Source of the DNA: Arthrobacter sp. Edens01
Lineage (GTDB): Bacteria; Actinomycetota; Actinomycetes; Actinomycetales; Micrococcaceae
Assembly: GCF_001307035.1 (NCBI RefSeq)
Contig: NZ_LKIU01000005.1
Coordinates: forward strand, 1,694,946 to 1,758,945
Direction: 5' to 3'
Length of the DNA: 64,000 bases
Shown: positions 31,917-40,326 of the stretch, piece after piece
Layout: each line of letters opens with the position of its first letter
Numbering within the stretch: the first letter of the stretch is position 1
Made by a program: the position numbers and the translations under genes
Notes under the pieces: model-generated
What the model saw: only the letters and a program-made list of their open reading frames with translations
Database searches by the model: none
What the model was told of the DNA's origin: nothing

Positions 31917-33536
31917 TTAGGACTCTACCCCGTCGTAAGTAGGCACTGTGAATCCGGCTTTGGCCAGGGCAGCCCGGAGTTCGACCCTGTCATCGAGGGC
32001 CAGGTTGACCCCCTTGACCTCCTGCCACACCTCGTGGCCGCGTCCGGCCACCAGGATGGTGTCCTGCGGGCCGGCAAGTTCGACGGCGCGGGCAATAGCC
32101 TCCGCCCGGGGCGCCACTTCCAGGATTTCGGTTCCGGACTCTTCGCCTGCGCTGAAGGCTCCGCGGAGCACATCGGCGCGGATGGCCGCCTCGTCTTCGT
32201 CGTGGGGATCATCATCGGTGACAATCACCACGTCGGCCAGGCGGGCGGCTATCGAGCCCATCAGCGGGCGCTTGGTCTGGTCCCGCTCCCCCGTCGCGCC
32301 AAAGACCACAATGACGCGTCCTTCGGGGCGTCGGACGGATTCAAGCGTCCGTTCAAGTGCGTCGGGATTGTGGGCAAAATCGACGATCGCCGCAGGAGCT
32401 TCGCAGAGAAGCTGCATGCGTCCGGGCACCTCAACGGTGAACGGATCATGCTCCTCCAGGGCACGCTGGACTTCTGCCGGGTCGGCGCCGGACTCCATGA
32501 CCATGGCCAGCGCCAGTGCTGCGTTGGAGACGTTGAAGCTGCCGGGCAGTCCGGTGCGGGCCCTGAGGGGTGTTCCCTGCCGGGGGTGGAGTTCGAAGGA
32601 ATGGCCGAGACCCTCCCGTGTGACGGAGCGGACCTGCCAGTCCGCGTCGCCGGGTTCACCGGTGGTCTGCAGGGTGACGCCGCGGTCTCCGGCCACCGCT
32701 GCCATTCGGCGGCCCCACTCGTCGTCCACCGTGAGCACCGCGCGGCGGCTGCGTTCGGACCGGAACAGGTTGGCCTTTGCCGCGAAGTACTCTTCCATGG
32801 ATCCGTGCAGGTCCAGATGGTCCTGGGTCAGGTTCGTGAAACCGGCGATGTCGAAGACAACGCCGTCAACGCGCCGGTAGGAGATCGCGTGCGACGAAAC
32901 CTCCATGGCGGCGGCGTCGAGGGCGCGTTCGCGCATAAGCGCCAGCAGCCCGTGCACCTGGGGCGACTCAGGGGTGGTCAGGACGCTGGGAATCGCTTCG
33001 CCGCCGGCCAGGATTTCGATGGTTCCGATCAGCCCAGTGGTGCGTCCGAGCGCCTGGAGCAGCGAAGTGATGAAGTAGGTGGTTGTGGTCTTCCCGTTTG
33101 TTCCGGTTACCCCGAAGAGCGCCGGTGCGCTGCCGTCCTGCGGCTGGCTGTTGAATACGGCAGCGGACAACGGTCCGACCAGCCGCCGGATGTCATCGGC
33201 CAGGAAAACCGGAAGCACGGTACGGGGCAGCTGGGAAACCCCGGCAGCGTCTGTCAGGATCGCCGCTGCTCCCGCCGCTGCAGCGTCCGCGGCAAAGCCC
33301 GCTCCGTGGTGCCGGGCGCCGGGCAGCGCCAGATACAGGTCTCCGGGCATGATCTCCCGGGAATTGATGCTTATCCCGGTCAGTTCCGTTTTCCAGGCAT
33401 CGGTGCCGGTTCCCGGCGCGGCCGTGATGGCCGGTGAGCCCGGGGGAAGCGCTGCCGCGGCGTCGGCCAGGCTGACGGGACGCACCCGCTCCGGGCGCAT
33501 GCCGTCCAGGGCGCGCTGATGGTTGCTATGTGGCAC
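31917..33536 (-). CDS. murE: UDP-MurNAc-L-Ala-D-Glu ligase (probably L-lysine-adding)
   Basis: MurE adds the third residue of the stem peptide. The 539-residue protein has SINSREIMPGDLYLAL (substrate cap), ATP motif [12 protein letters not shown] (about 146-157), MEVSSHAIS and the C-terminal ATGERDQTKRPLMG. The residue-3 recognition motif is DDPH at 442-445, where meso-diaminopimelate enzymes carry DNPR. This fits the L-lysine peptidoglycan of Arthrobacter-like organisms; it is an inference from the motif. GTG 33536 is favoured because GGAG lies 7 nt upstream; ATG 33500 is weaker. Confidence 0.95.
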   Translation of the reverse strand: MPHSNHQRALDGMRPERVRPVSLADAAAALPPGSPAITAAPGTGTDAWKTELTGISINSREIMPGDLYLALPGARHHGAGFAADAAAAGAAAILTDAAGVSQLPRTVLPVFLADDIRRLVGPLSAAVFNSQPQDGSAPALFGVTGTNGKTTTTYFITSLLQALGRTTGLIGTIEILAGGEAIPSVLTTPESPQVHGLLALMRERALDAAAMEVSSHAISYRRVDGVVFDIAGFTNLTQDHLDLHGSMEEYFAAKANLFRSERSRRAVLTVDDEWGRRMAAVAGDRGVTLQTTGEPGDADWQVRSVTREGLGHSFELHPRQGTPLRARTGLPGSFNVSNAALALAMVMESGADPAEVQRALEEHDPFTVEVPGRMQLLCEAPAAIVDFAHNPDALERTLESVRRPEGRVIVVFGATGERDQTKRPLMGSIAARLADVVIVTDDDPHDEDEAAIRADVLRGAFSAGEESGTEILEVAPRAEAIARAVELAGPQDTILVAGRGHEVWQEVKGVNLALDDRVELRAALAKAGFTVPTYDGVES

Positions 33537-33553
33537 TGCACTGCTCCAGCTTT

Positions 33554-35347
33554 TTAGTACTCAATGGGGTAGGTAACCGGCTTCCCCTCGGAAGGGGCTA
33601 CGTTGTTGGTGGTCAGGACTTGTTCCATGACTTTCTGGAAGGTCTTTCCCGGTTCTATGTAATAGAGGTCTCCCTTGGGCCGCTGCAGGGTAACCACAGT
33701 GACGTACTTGGGATCGTCCATGGGCGCAATACCAGCATAGGAGACGGTGTATCCGTCGTACCCGCCGCTGGGGCTGGGTGCCTCTGCCGTGCCGGTCTTC
33801 GATCCAACCCGGTATTTCTCGAGCGCCCCGGAGGCACCGGATCCTTCAACGGTGGTGGTCTCAAGCATGTGCTGGACTTCCACCGCCGTCTTCTCGGATA
33901 CCACCCGGGTGCCCTTTTTACGCTCCGTTGGGTGCTCCACACCTTCCGCATCGATACGTGCGTCCACGAGCCGGGGAGAGAGCCGCACGCCGTCGTTCGC
34001 GATGGTCTGGTAGACCATGGCCGTGTGCAGGGCGGTCTGTGTGAGGCCCTGGCCAAACAGCACGGTGTACTGCTGCCGCGTGTCCCACGTTTCCGGGGCG
34101 GCCAGCAGGCCGGAGGTCTCGCCGTTGAGGCCGGTGCCAAGCTCCGTGCCAATGCCGAACTTCCGCAGCCAGTCATAGCGCTGCTGAGGGGTCAGCTGCT
34201 GGCCGACCATAACGGTCCCGGTGTTCATGGACTTCGCCAGGACGCCCGCCGCGGTCATGCGGACCGTCCCGTGGTCGAAAGCGTCCTTGAAGGTCTGGCC
34301 GTCAATCGTATAGGTGTTGTCGATCTGGAACTGCGAGGTTGGGGAAATAATCCCCTCCTCTATTGCTGCAGCCATGGTGATGACCTTGGTGGTGGAACCG
34401 GGCTCGAAGGAATCCGTGACAGAGCGGGCTTTGCGCGACTCGGCTTCCGTTGCCCCGGGGTTGTTCGGGTCAACGGTGGTGGACTCCGCCATTGCCAGCA
34501 CGTTGCCGGTCTCCACCTCGACAACTACCACGTTGCCCCAGTCGGCGTTGTAGTCCCGCACCTGCGAGGCAATTGTCTGCTGCGCGAACCACTGCAGGTC
34601 CTGGTCGATGGTGAGCCGGATTGAATCCCCGTCCTGGACGGGGACGTCTTCGTTTGTGGCGTAAGGGATCCGAATGCCGTCCCCGCCAATTTCGTAGGTC
34701 TTGCTGCCCGGCTCGCCTGCCAGGATCGAATCCTGGGTGAGTTCGAGTCCTTCCTGCGCACCTTCCGTGCCCAGGAAACCGACGATTGATCCCGCCACGG
34801 GACCTGAGGGGTACGTGCGCAGCGTGGTCCGGTCCGCGTAGACGCCGGGGAACTTGACGGCAAGGACCTTGTCCCTGATCTCGGGGGTGACGGTCTTCGC
34901 CACGAAGTTGAATCCCTTGTCCCCAAGGATGGACCTGCGCAGGGTAGCCGCGTCCTGCCCGAGAATGCCCGCGAGCTCCTCAAATGCATCATCGAAGGTC
35001 ACGGTTTCCTTGTCGCCTTCGGAATTGCGGCGCTCGTATTCCTCTTCGTCGTAGGCGGCAGAGAGCCTCTGGTCCACCACGATGTCAAAGCGCTCCACGC
35101 TGCGGGCCAGGTAGTTGCCCTCGGAATCGAGGATGCCGCCGCGAAGGGCAGGCACGTTCACGGTGACCAGGCGGTTGGCCACGGCCGCGTCAGCCATGCC
35201 TTCAGGGTCCACCCCCTGTACCTGGAACAGGCGCACCCCGAGCACGGTGAGCAGGACCAGCACGATGATCAGCCCCGTGCGGAGCCTTCCGGTGACGAGA
35301 GAGACTCTGTGGTTCTCCTGTGCCGGAGCCTGTCCTGCTTTTGCCAC
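33554..35347 (-). CDS. ftsI: Penicillin-binding protein FtsI (septal transpeptidase)
   Basis: FtsI (PBP2b/PbpB type) cross-links septal peptidoglycan as partner of FtsW. The 597-residue class B PBP has one N-terminal membrane helix (about 24-41), a dimerisation/pedestal domain and the transpeptidase domain with motifs SxxK (Ser318-Lys321), SxN (Ser373-Asn375) and KTG (517-519). GTG 35347 has GAGG about 7 nt upstream. It lies between ftsL and murE, the conserved order. It is the predicted target of beta-lactams acting on the septum. Confidence 0.97.
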   Translation of the reverse strand: MAKAGQAPAQENHRVSLVTGRLRTGLIIVLVLLTVLGVRLFQVQGVDPEGMADAAVANRLVTVNVPALRGGILDSEGNYLARSVERFDIVVDQRLSAAYDEEEYERRNSEGDKETVTFDDAFEELAGILGQDAATLRRSILGDKGFNFVAKTVTPEIRDKVLAVKFPGVYADRTTLRTYPSGPVAGSIVGFLGTEGAQEGLELTQDSILAGEPGSKTYEIGGDGIRIPYATNEDVPVQDGDSIRLTIDQDLQWFAQQTIASQVRDYNADWGNVVVVEVETGNVLAMAESTTVDPNNPGATEAESRKARSVTDSFEPGSTTKVITMAAAIEEGIISPTSQFQIDNTYTIDGQTFKDAFDHGTVRMTAAGVLAKSMNTGTVMVGQQLTPQQRYDWLRKFGIGTELGTGLNGETSGLLAAPETWDTRQQYTVLFGQGLTQTALHTAMVYQTIANDGVRLSPRLVDARIDAEGVEHPTERKKGTRVVSEKTAVEVQHMLETTTVEGSGASGALEKYRVGSKTGTAEAPSPSGGYDGYTVSYAGIAPMDDPKYVTVVTLQRPKGDLYYIEPGKTFQKVMEQVLTTNNVAPSEGKPVTYPIEY

Positions 35348-35374
35348 AACGTGTCCTCGTCGGTGCTGGTTGGT

Positions 35375-36046
35375 TTACTGGCCGCTTCTCTGGCTGGGGG
35401 CCGGAATCGTGCCGCCGTTCAGATCTGGTTCCACAGCCGCGGGAGCTGCCGGCGCGGGTACCGGATCGGCTCCGGCCGCCGCATCGTCCTGCTGTTCTGC
35501 TGCCCTGGCATTCTCCGCAGGTTCCGGGGCTGCCGGCTGAACGGGGGCGACGGGCTGGGTAAGGACCTGGGGCAGTTCCACCAGGGTTCCCGGGCCCGTT
35601 CCTTCCTTGGCCGGTTCGGGGGTCCCCGTAACAGCAAGTGTCTGCAGGTCGATCGTACCGAAGGTCGGAGAGACTACCATTCCCAGCTCGGCGGCTGCTC
35701 CAGCCAGGACCTGGGGGGCCTGGTGGTGCTCGACCTGCTGGGTCAGTGCCTCGTTTTTCTGGATGAGCTCGGTGCGCTGGTTCTGCAGCTGCACCAGCTC
35801 ATACTGGCCGCTGGAAACGGAAATATTCAGTCCCAGGACTGCGGCGAGGCCGGCAGCCAGCACGGCGAAGCAGAGGGCAGCTACTGGGACGCGGCGCCGG
35901 CGTGCGGCGGCCGGCACCAGTGCCAGCGGCGTACGCCGCCGAGGTGCGGGCGCCTGCGGGGACTGCAGCGGAAGGGCACGGGCCAGGTTGCCCTCGATCG
36001 CCCGGGCAGGTGCCTGCGGCCGACGCCGTCCCGATCCTTCAGCCAT
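35375..36046 (-). CDS. ftsL: FtsL-type septum formation protein
   Basis: This 223-residue bitopic protein has a basic, proline-rich cytoplasmic tail (about 1-48), one membrane helix (about 50-72), a short heptad-like region (VQLQNQRTELIQKNEALTQQ) and a long Pro/Ala-rich extracellular tail. The layout and position between rsmH and ftsI identify it as the actinobacterial FtsL (Rv2164c-like). Sequence conservation in this family is low, so the call depends strongly on context. Its ATG overlaps the rsmH stop by 1 base (TAATG). Confidence 0.87.
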   Translation of the reverse strand: MAEGSGRRRPQAPARAIEGNLARALPLQSPQAPAPRRRTPLALVPAAARRRRVPVAALCFAVLAAGLAAVLGLNISVSSGQYELVQLQNQRTELIQKNEALTQQVEHHQAPQVLAGAAAELGMVVSPTFGTIDLQTLAVTGTPEPAKEGTGPGTLVELPQVLTQPVAPVQPAAPEPAENARAAEQQDDAAAGADPVPAPAAPAAVEPDLNGGTIPAPSQRSGQ

Positions 36047-37041
36047 TACCGTGCCCCGTCCATGGTTGCGCGAATACGTTCGACCGCCCGCAGCTTGGCC
36101 GAAGCCGCACGCGGGTTTTCTGCAATTTCCTGTTCCGTGGGCACTTCGGTGCCCTTTGTCAGCCGCTTGAGCTGTGCTTTGTGTTCCTCCAGCTCCACCG
36201 GGAACCCCTTGGGGGCCGAGGACCGGGATCCAGCCGCGAAGATGTCCTTGACGATCCGGTCTTCCAGGCTGTGGTAGGACATCACAACGATCCGTCCGCC
36301 GACGCCCAGCACGGACAGGGCAGACGGAATCGCGCGTTCAAGGACATCAAGTTCTTCGTTGACCTCGATCCGCAGGGCCTGGAAGGTGCGCTTCGCCGGG
36401 TGGCCGCCGGTGCGTGCAGCGGCTGCGGGAACGACGGCCCGGATGGCATCGACCAGTTCACCGGTGGTGGTGAAGGGCTTCTTCGCCCGGGTGGAAACGA
36501 TCGAGGATGCAATGCGTCCCGCGAACTTTTCCTCTCCCCAGCGCCGGATGATCGAGACCAGTTCAGCTTCGTCGTAGCTGTTGACGATTTCGGCTGCGGT
36601 CCGTCCGCGGCTTGTGTCCATGCGCATGTCCAGCGGGGCATCGTAGGAATACGCGAAACCCCGGTCACGCTCGTCGAGCTGCATGGAGGACACACCGAGG
36701 TCGAAGAGGGCTCCGTCAATTGAATTGAACCCAAGGTCCTGGACTACGTCGGCGATTTCGTCGTAGACGGCGTGGACAAGATCGGTGCGGTCCTGGAATG
36801 CTGCCAGCCGCTCCCCGGCCAGTGCCAGCGCCTGGGTGTCACGGTCGATTCCGATGACGTGCAGTTTCGGGAAGCGTTCGAGCATGGCTTCGGTATGGCC
36901 ACCCATGCCAAGTGTGGCATCCACCACGACCGGTGTGCGGCCGGCTGCCTCTGCTGCTTCGATCCCAGGGGCCAGCAGATTGATGCAGCGGTCCCGCAGT
37001 ACGGGTACGTGCCGCTCTTCGGTGGGACGGTCTTCGCTCAT
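36046..37041 (-). CDS. rsmH: 16S rRNA (cytosine1402-N4)-methyltransferase
   Basis: RsmH (MraW) methylates N4 of C1402 in the 16S decoding site. The 331-residue protein has [13 protein letters not shown], the SAM loop [42 protein letters not shown] and the C-terminal [11 protein letters not shown] motif. AAGGAGA lies 5-6 nt before the ATG. It follows mraZ after a 196-bp gap, longer than usual, in which I see no further gene; a weak promoter there is possible. Confidence 0.97.
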   Translation of the reverse strand: MSEDRPTEERHVPVLRDRCINLLAPGIEAAEAAGRTPVVVDATLGMGGHTEAMLERFPKLHVIGIDRDTQALALAGERLAAFQDRTDLVHAVYDEIADVVQDLGFNSIDGALFDLGVSSMQLDERDRGFAYSYDAPLDMRMDTSRGRTAAEIVNSYDEAELVSIIRRWGEEKFAGRIASSIVSTRAKKPFTTTGELVDAIRAVVPAAAARTGGHPAKRTFQALRIEVNEELDVLERAIPSALSVLGVGGRIVVMSYHSLEDRIVKDIFAAGSRSSAPKGFPVELEEHKAQLKRLTKGTEVPTEQEIAENPRAASAKLRAVERIRATMDGAR

Positions 37042-37237
37042 TGGTCTCTCCTTCCGCTGCGTGTCCGGTTCAGCGGTTTCTTGGACCAGATCCCCATCCG
37101 CGCCTCACGGGTACGCCTGGCTCCGGGGAAGGTGAGCCAGGTGAGTTCCGCGGGGCGGCTGGAGATCTCGTTCAAGATCCCGCCGTTTCCGGTTTCGAAT
37201 TTCCCTGCATACTGCTGTGTTTAGTGCTGTGCAACGG

Positions 37238-37669
37238 CTAGAAGATGCCGGGCATCGTGTCTTCGTCGGTTTCCGAAAACGCGCTTTCCTGTTCTTCCAG
37301 GTATTCCTGCCATGCCGTGGCATCCCAGATCTCCGCCCGGGTGCCCGCGCCGATTACGGCGAGTTCACGTCCGAGCCCGGCATACGAGCGCAGAGCCTGC
37401 GGGATGGTTACCCGGCCCTGCTTGTCTGGGACTTCGTCAGAGGCCCCGGACAGAAAAACGCGAATGTAGTCACGGGCCTGGCGTGAAGACAGTGGTGCCT
37501 GCCTCATCTGCTCGTGGACCTTTTCGAATTCCTTCTGGCTGAAGACGTAGATGCAGCGTTCCTGGCCCCGGGTCAGAACCAGCCCGTCAGCCAGTTCATC
37601 GCGGAATTTGGCGGGAAGAATGAGCCTGCCCTTTTCATCAAGGCGCGGTGAGTGAGTTCCGAGGAACAT
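37238..37669 (-). CDS. mraZ: Transcriptional regulator MraZ
   Basis: MraZ is a DNA-binding regulator of the dcw cluster that in E. coli represses its own promoter. The 143-residue protein has two SpoVT-AbrB-type halves: [23 protein letters not shown] (about 4-26) and [18 protein letters not shown] (about 77-94). Its ATG at 37669 is preceded by AGGTGG. The upstream region carries three 10-bp-spaced GTGGRG boxes overlapping a promoter, the layout expected of an autoregulated mraZ. Confidence 0.97.
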   Translation of the reverse strand: MFLGTHSPRLDEKGRLILPAKFRDELADGLVLTRGQERCIYVFSQKEFEKVHEQMRQAPLSSRQARDYIRVFLSGASDEVPDKQGRVTIPQALRSYAGLGRELAVIGAGTRAEIWDATAWQEYLEEQESAFSETDEDTMPGIF

Positions 37670-37731
37670 CAGCCACCACCTGTCAGATCCGGGAGATCCA
37701 CCCCTCCTCCACTGTCCTACCCTCTTACGCC

Positions 37732-37763
37732 CCCCACTTTACTCCACTTCCCTCCACAGTCAA
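37732..37763 (-). promoter_or_regulatory. mraZ promoter with three MraZ-type direct repeats
   Basis: On the minus strand a -35 TTGACT (37763-37758), 16-bp spacer and -10 TAAAGT (37741-37736) are seen. Three GTGGRG boxes lie at 37757-37752, 37747-37742 and 37737-37732, with exact 10-bp periodicity, covering the spacer and -10. This matches the known MraZ target style (tandem TGGG-like repeats about one helix turn apart). Confidence 0.7.
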
Positions 37764-37879
37764 CGCAATTTGATAACGTTTTTCGGCGCGTCGCACCCCT
37801 GGTTCCCAGTAACTGCAAGGACGGAGAAGGCAGCGCGCGTGGTGGAGGGAAATCCGGCTCCGGCGGGCCCTTAAACGAA

Positions 37880-37903
37880 GAAGACCCGCCGAAGCGGGTC
37901 TTC
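37880..37903 (-). terminator. Terminator downstream of the DUF3040 gene
   Basis: A perfect 10-bp GC-rich stem (37880-37889 with 37894-37903) closes a 4-nt loop that reads TTCG on the minus strand and is followed by TTCGTTTAAG. It lies 47 bp past the stop of the DUF3040 gene and separates it from the mraZ promoter. Confidence 0.75.
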
Positions 37904-37950
37904 CTGGTTCCCGGCAGCCATACCGGGGAGGAAAGTGGGGGGCTGTGGCG

Positions 37951-38331
37951 CTACGGCTGGTCCCGCTTGCGCTCGTCCCACTTGTTCTCGAGATTGGTCA
38001 TGAATCCGCGGGGTGCAGCTTCGCGCTCTTTTCGGCCCGCGGGGACACGTGTCTCCGCCTGTTTGCCTTTGGTGGTGGCGTAGTACATGCCGGCACCCAT
38101 AACTATGAAGCCCAGGATTCCCACGACTATGTTGGCCGGACTGTCCAGCGTGATGCCCAGGATCAGAATGGCTATTCCCGCCACTGCCACGAGTGCGCCC
38201 AGCACGATCCGCCGGGTAGACATGCCACGACCAGCTGACGATGCCATGGAGTTGGCGAATTTGGGGTCCTCAGCGTGTAATTGCTGCTCCAGCTGATCAA
38301 GCAAGCGCTGCTCGTGCTCTGAGAGTGCCAT
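37951..38331 (-). CDS. DUF3040 membrane protein
   Basis: This 126-residue protein starts MALSEHEQRLLDQLEQQLHAEDPKFA, the signature of DUF3040 proteins, and has two membrane helices (about 42-88). The C-terminal tail is basic (KWDERKRDQP). AAGGAG is placed 6 nt before ATG 38331. Members occur next to the dcw cluster in many actinobacteria (Rv2169c position in M. tuberculosis); function is unknown. The conserved place suggests an envelope-related role, which is inference only. Confidence 0.9.
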   Translation of the reverse strand: MALSEHEQRLLDQLEQQLHAEDPKFANSMASSAGRGMSTRRIVLGALVAVAGIAILILGITLDSPANIVVGILGFIVMGAGMYYATTKGKQAETRVPAGRKEREAAPRGFMTNLENKWDERKRDQP

Positions 38332-38499
38332 TACTGTCTCCTTGCGGTCCAAATGTGCCCTGTAAACCAAGCAACGAACCTGACGCGGTGGTTGTTCCCA
38401 CGAGGCCTCGACGCTGATCTGCACTTACCCACAAGGATAGTTTGCAATCGGGTCCGGGGAAAGCCACCGATAAGCCTGCTTAACCCGGCTTGCCAAACC

Positions 38500-39720
38500 T
38501 CAGCCCGTACCCTCGGGTTTCCTGCTCTTTTCGCGTCCGATTAAGCGGGCGGGCATGATTCCGGCCTGGCCGAACCGCTGGTTGATTTTGTCCAGCGCGT
38601 CTTCCGCGGAGCGCCAGTTGTCATCCCGTCCGTCGAGCGTGAGCTGCTGCGCAGCGCCCGCCGGCTCAAGGTTCTCCGCACGAAGTCCAATAAGCCGGAC
38701 GCTCATTGGCCGAACGCCCAGGCCGCCCAGAAGCCCCCGGACAGCTTCGTACAGCAGCTGCGCACTGTCGACCGGCTCAGAGAGGGTCCGTGAACGCGTG
38801 AGCGTGGAGAAATCCGCGTAACGCAGCTTGAGTGACACGGACCGGCACTGGAGTCCCGCTGCACGCATCCGGGCTGCGGTCCGGTGCGCGAGCCTCAGCA
38901 GTTCAGTCTCAAGCACCTCGTCCTCGTCCACGTCCCGGGCGAACGTTTCCTCCGCGCCGATGCTCTTTTCCACCCGGACCGGGGTCACCGGGCGGGAATC
39001 CCTCCCCCAGGACAGATCGTAGACGTGCCTGCCGGTGGCGCCGAGAAGCCGCTGCAGAACAGTCGGAGGGGTATGGGCAACATCGGAGACGGTATTGATG
39101 CCGACCCTTGCCAGGGTTTCGCGAGTCTTGGCGCCCACTCCCCAAAGTGCGGACACATCCAGGGCATGGAGGAACGCGATGGTCTCTTCCTTCGGAACCA
39201 CCAGCAGACCATCGGGTTTCGAGCGGGTGGAGGCAATCTTGGCAACGAACTTGGAGGATGCGATTCCAACGCTCGCAGTGATTCCAAGCTCCCGGGACAC
39301 ACGGCTGCGGATGAGCTCACCGATTTGGCGCGGGGGCCCCAGTCGGCGCATGGACCCGGCGACGTCGAGGAAGGCCTCGTCCACGCTGAGCGGTTCCACC
39401 AGCGGTGTTATGGACTCGAAGATCCCCATGAGCCGCGCGGAGACCTGACGGTAGACCTCCTGGTGCGGTTCCAGGATCTGGGCCTGCGGACACATCCTGC
39501 GTGCTGTTGCCATCGGCATAGCCGATCTGACCCCGAACCGCCGCGCTTCGTAGGAGGCGGAGAGAACCACAGACCGGCCGCCGAGTCCGCCGACGATCAC
39601 CGGGGTACCCCTCAGATCGGGACGGCGAAGCAGCTCCACCGAGACATAGAAGGCGTCCATGTCCACATGCATGATGGTGCAGTCGCGGTTTTCACCCGCT
39701 GCCTCCGTTACTGTTCCCAC
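38500..39720 (-). CDS. dinB: DNA polymerase IV (Y family)
   Basis: DinB is a low-fidelity translesion polymerase. The 406-residue protein has the catalytic MHVDMDAFYVSVE (17-29), the SYEARRFGVRSAM segment, SVDEAFLDV with the second acidic pair, and the helix-hairpin-helix ALWGVGAKTRETLARVGI, plus a little-finger domain. GTG 39720 is used; it lies 6 nt after TAGTAT and may be leaderless. No LexA-type box is visible in the 84-bp gap shared with the divergent lipoprotein gene. A C-terminal beta-clamp motif is not obvious to me. Confidence 0.95.
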   Translation of the reverse strand: MGTVTEAAGENRDCTIMHVDMDAFYVSVELLRRPDLRGTPVIVGGLGGRSVVLSASYEARRFGVRSAMPMATARRMCPQAQILEPHQEVYRQVSARLMGIFESITPLVEPLSVDEAFLDVAGSMRRLGPPRQIGELIRSRVSRELGITASVGIASSKFVAKIASTRSKPDGLLVVPKEETIAFLHALDVSALWGVGAKTRETLARVGINTVSDVAHTPPTVLQRLLGATGRHVYDLSWGRDSRPVTPVRVEKSIGAEETFARDVDEDEVLETELLRLAHRTAARMRAAGLQCRSVSLKLRYADFSTLTRSRTLSEPVDSAQLLYEAVRGLLGGLGVRPMSVRLIGLRAENLEPAGAAQQLTLDGRDDNWRSAEDALDKINQRFGQAGIMPARLIGREKSRKPEGTG

Positions 39721-39732
39721 GTCCTCATACTA
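39721..39732 (-). promoter_or_regulatory. Candidate -10 of a leaderless dinB transcript
   Basis: On the minus strand TAGTAT (39732-39727) is followed by 6 nt and GTG at 39720. GAGG within those 6 nt is too close to act as a ribosome site. Confidence 0.4.
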
Positions 39733-39804
39733 TGCAGCCCGCGGACATTGGAACGCTCCCCTAGACTGGATTCAGGCCCTGACCCTTCGTCGATGCGGAT
39801 TCCC

Positions 39805-40314
39805 ATGAAGAAAACCCTCGCCCTTGCCTGCAGCGCAGCCATCCTTGCCGCCGTCGCCGGATGCAGTTCAACAGAGTCAGCTCCCTCCACCTCGCCCTCG
39901 GATTCCTCGTCCCAGGTATCGGCCTCCGCATCTCCCACCGCCACCGCAAAGGCGTCCGCGAGCCCTTCACCTTCCTCCGCCATAGCCGCCGGATTCCCTG
40001 AAGACCTGGTTCCGGTTTACACGGACTCTGTCCCCACAGCTTCCAGCTTCGAAGATGACGGCCAGCTGCTGACTGCATCCCTGACCGCGTCCTCCTCCTC
40101 GTCGGCGGAAGAAATCCTGGCGTTCTACACCGCGCATTTCGAGAAGCTCGGATTCACCGCCCTTGAGGGCGACGCCGTGGACTCAACACCGGCCAAGGAC
40201 TTTGCCCGCACCACGGACTCAGAGACCGAGACCGCGAACGTTTCCGTGATCACACGGGAGGGCAGCTCGATCTACACAGTCGGGGCCAACGTACTTCCCG
40301 GCACCGCAGAATAG
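39805..40314 (+). CDS. Small secreted lipoprotein, unknown function
   Basis: The 169-residue product begins MKKTLALACSAAILAAVAGC: a basic start, hydrophobic stretch and lipobox VAGC with the lipidated Cys at residue 20. A Ser/Thr/Pro/Ala-rich linker (about 21-60) follows, then a compact domain of about 105 residues (FPEDLVPVYTD, AEEILAFYTAHFEKLGFT) of no family I recognise. An upstream in-frame ATG at 39793 is possible. Both starts have weak ribosome sites. The gene lies 12 bp before a polyprenyl diphosphate synthase and may be cotranscribed with it. It should be processed by LspA (17497-18069). Confidence 0.85.
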   Translation: MKKTLALACSAAILAAVAGCSSTESAPSTSPSDSSSQVSASASPTATAKASASPSPSSAIAAGFPEDLVPVYTDSVPTASSFEDDGQLLTASLTASSSSSAEEILAFYTAHFEKLGFTALEGDAVDSTPAKDFARTTDSETETANVSVITREGSSIYTVGANVLPGTAE

Positions 40315-40326
40315 GACAGACATTCA

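Noticed and set aside
38884-39804. Upstream extension of the lipoprotein frame through dinB
   Set aside because: The extension is antisense to dinB; the lipoprotein signal peptide starts at 39805 (or 39793).
39721-39804. LexA/SOS box controlling dinB
   Set aside because: No GAAC-N4-GTTC or similar palindrome is present in the gap.
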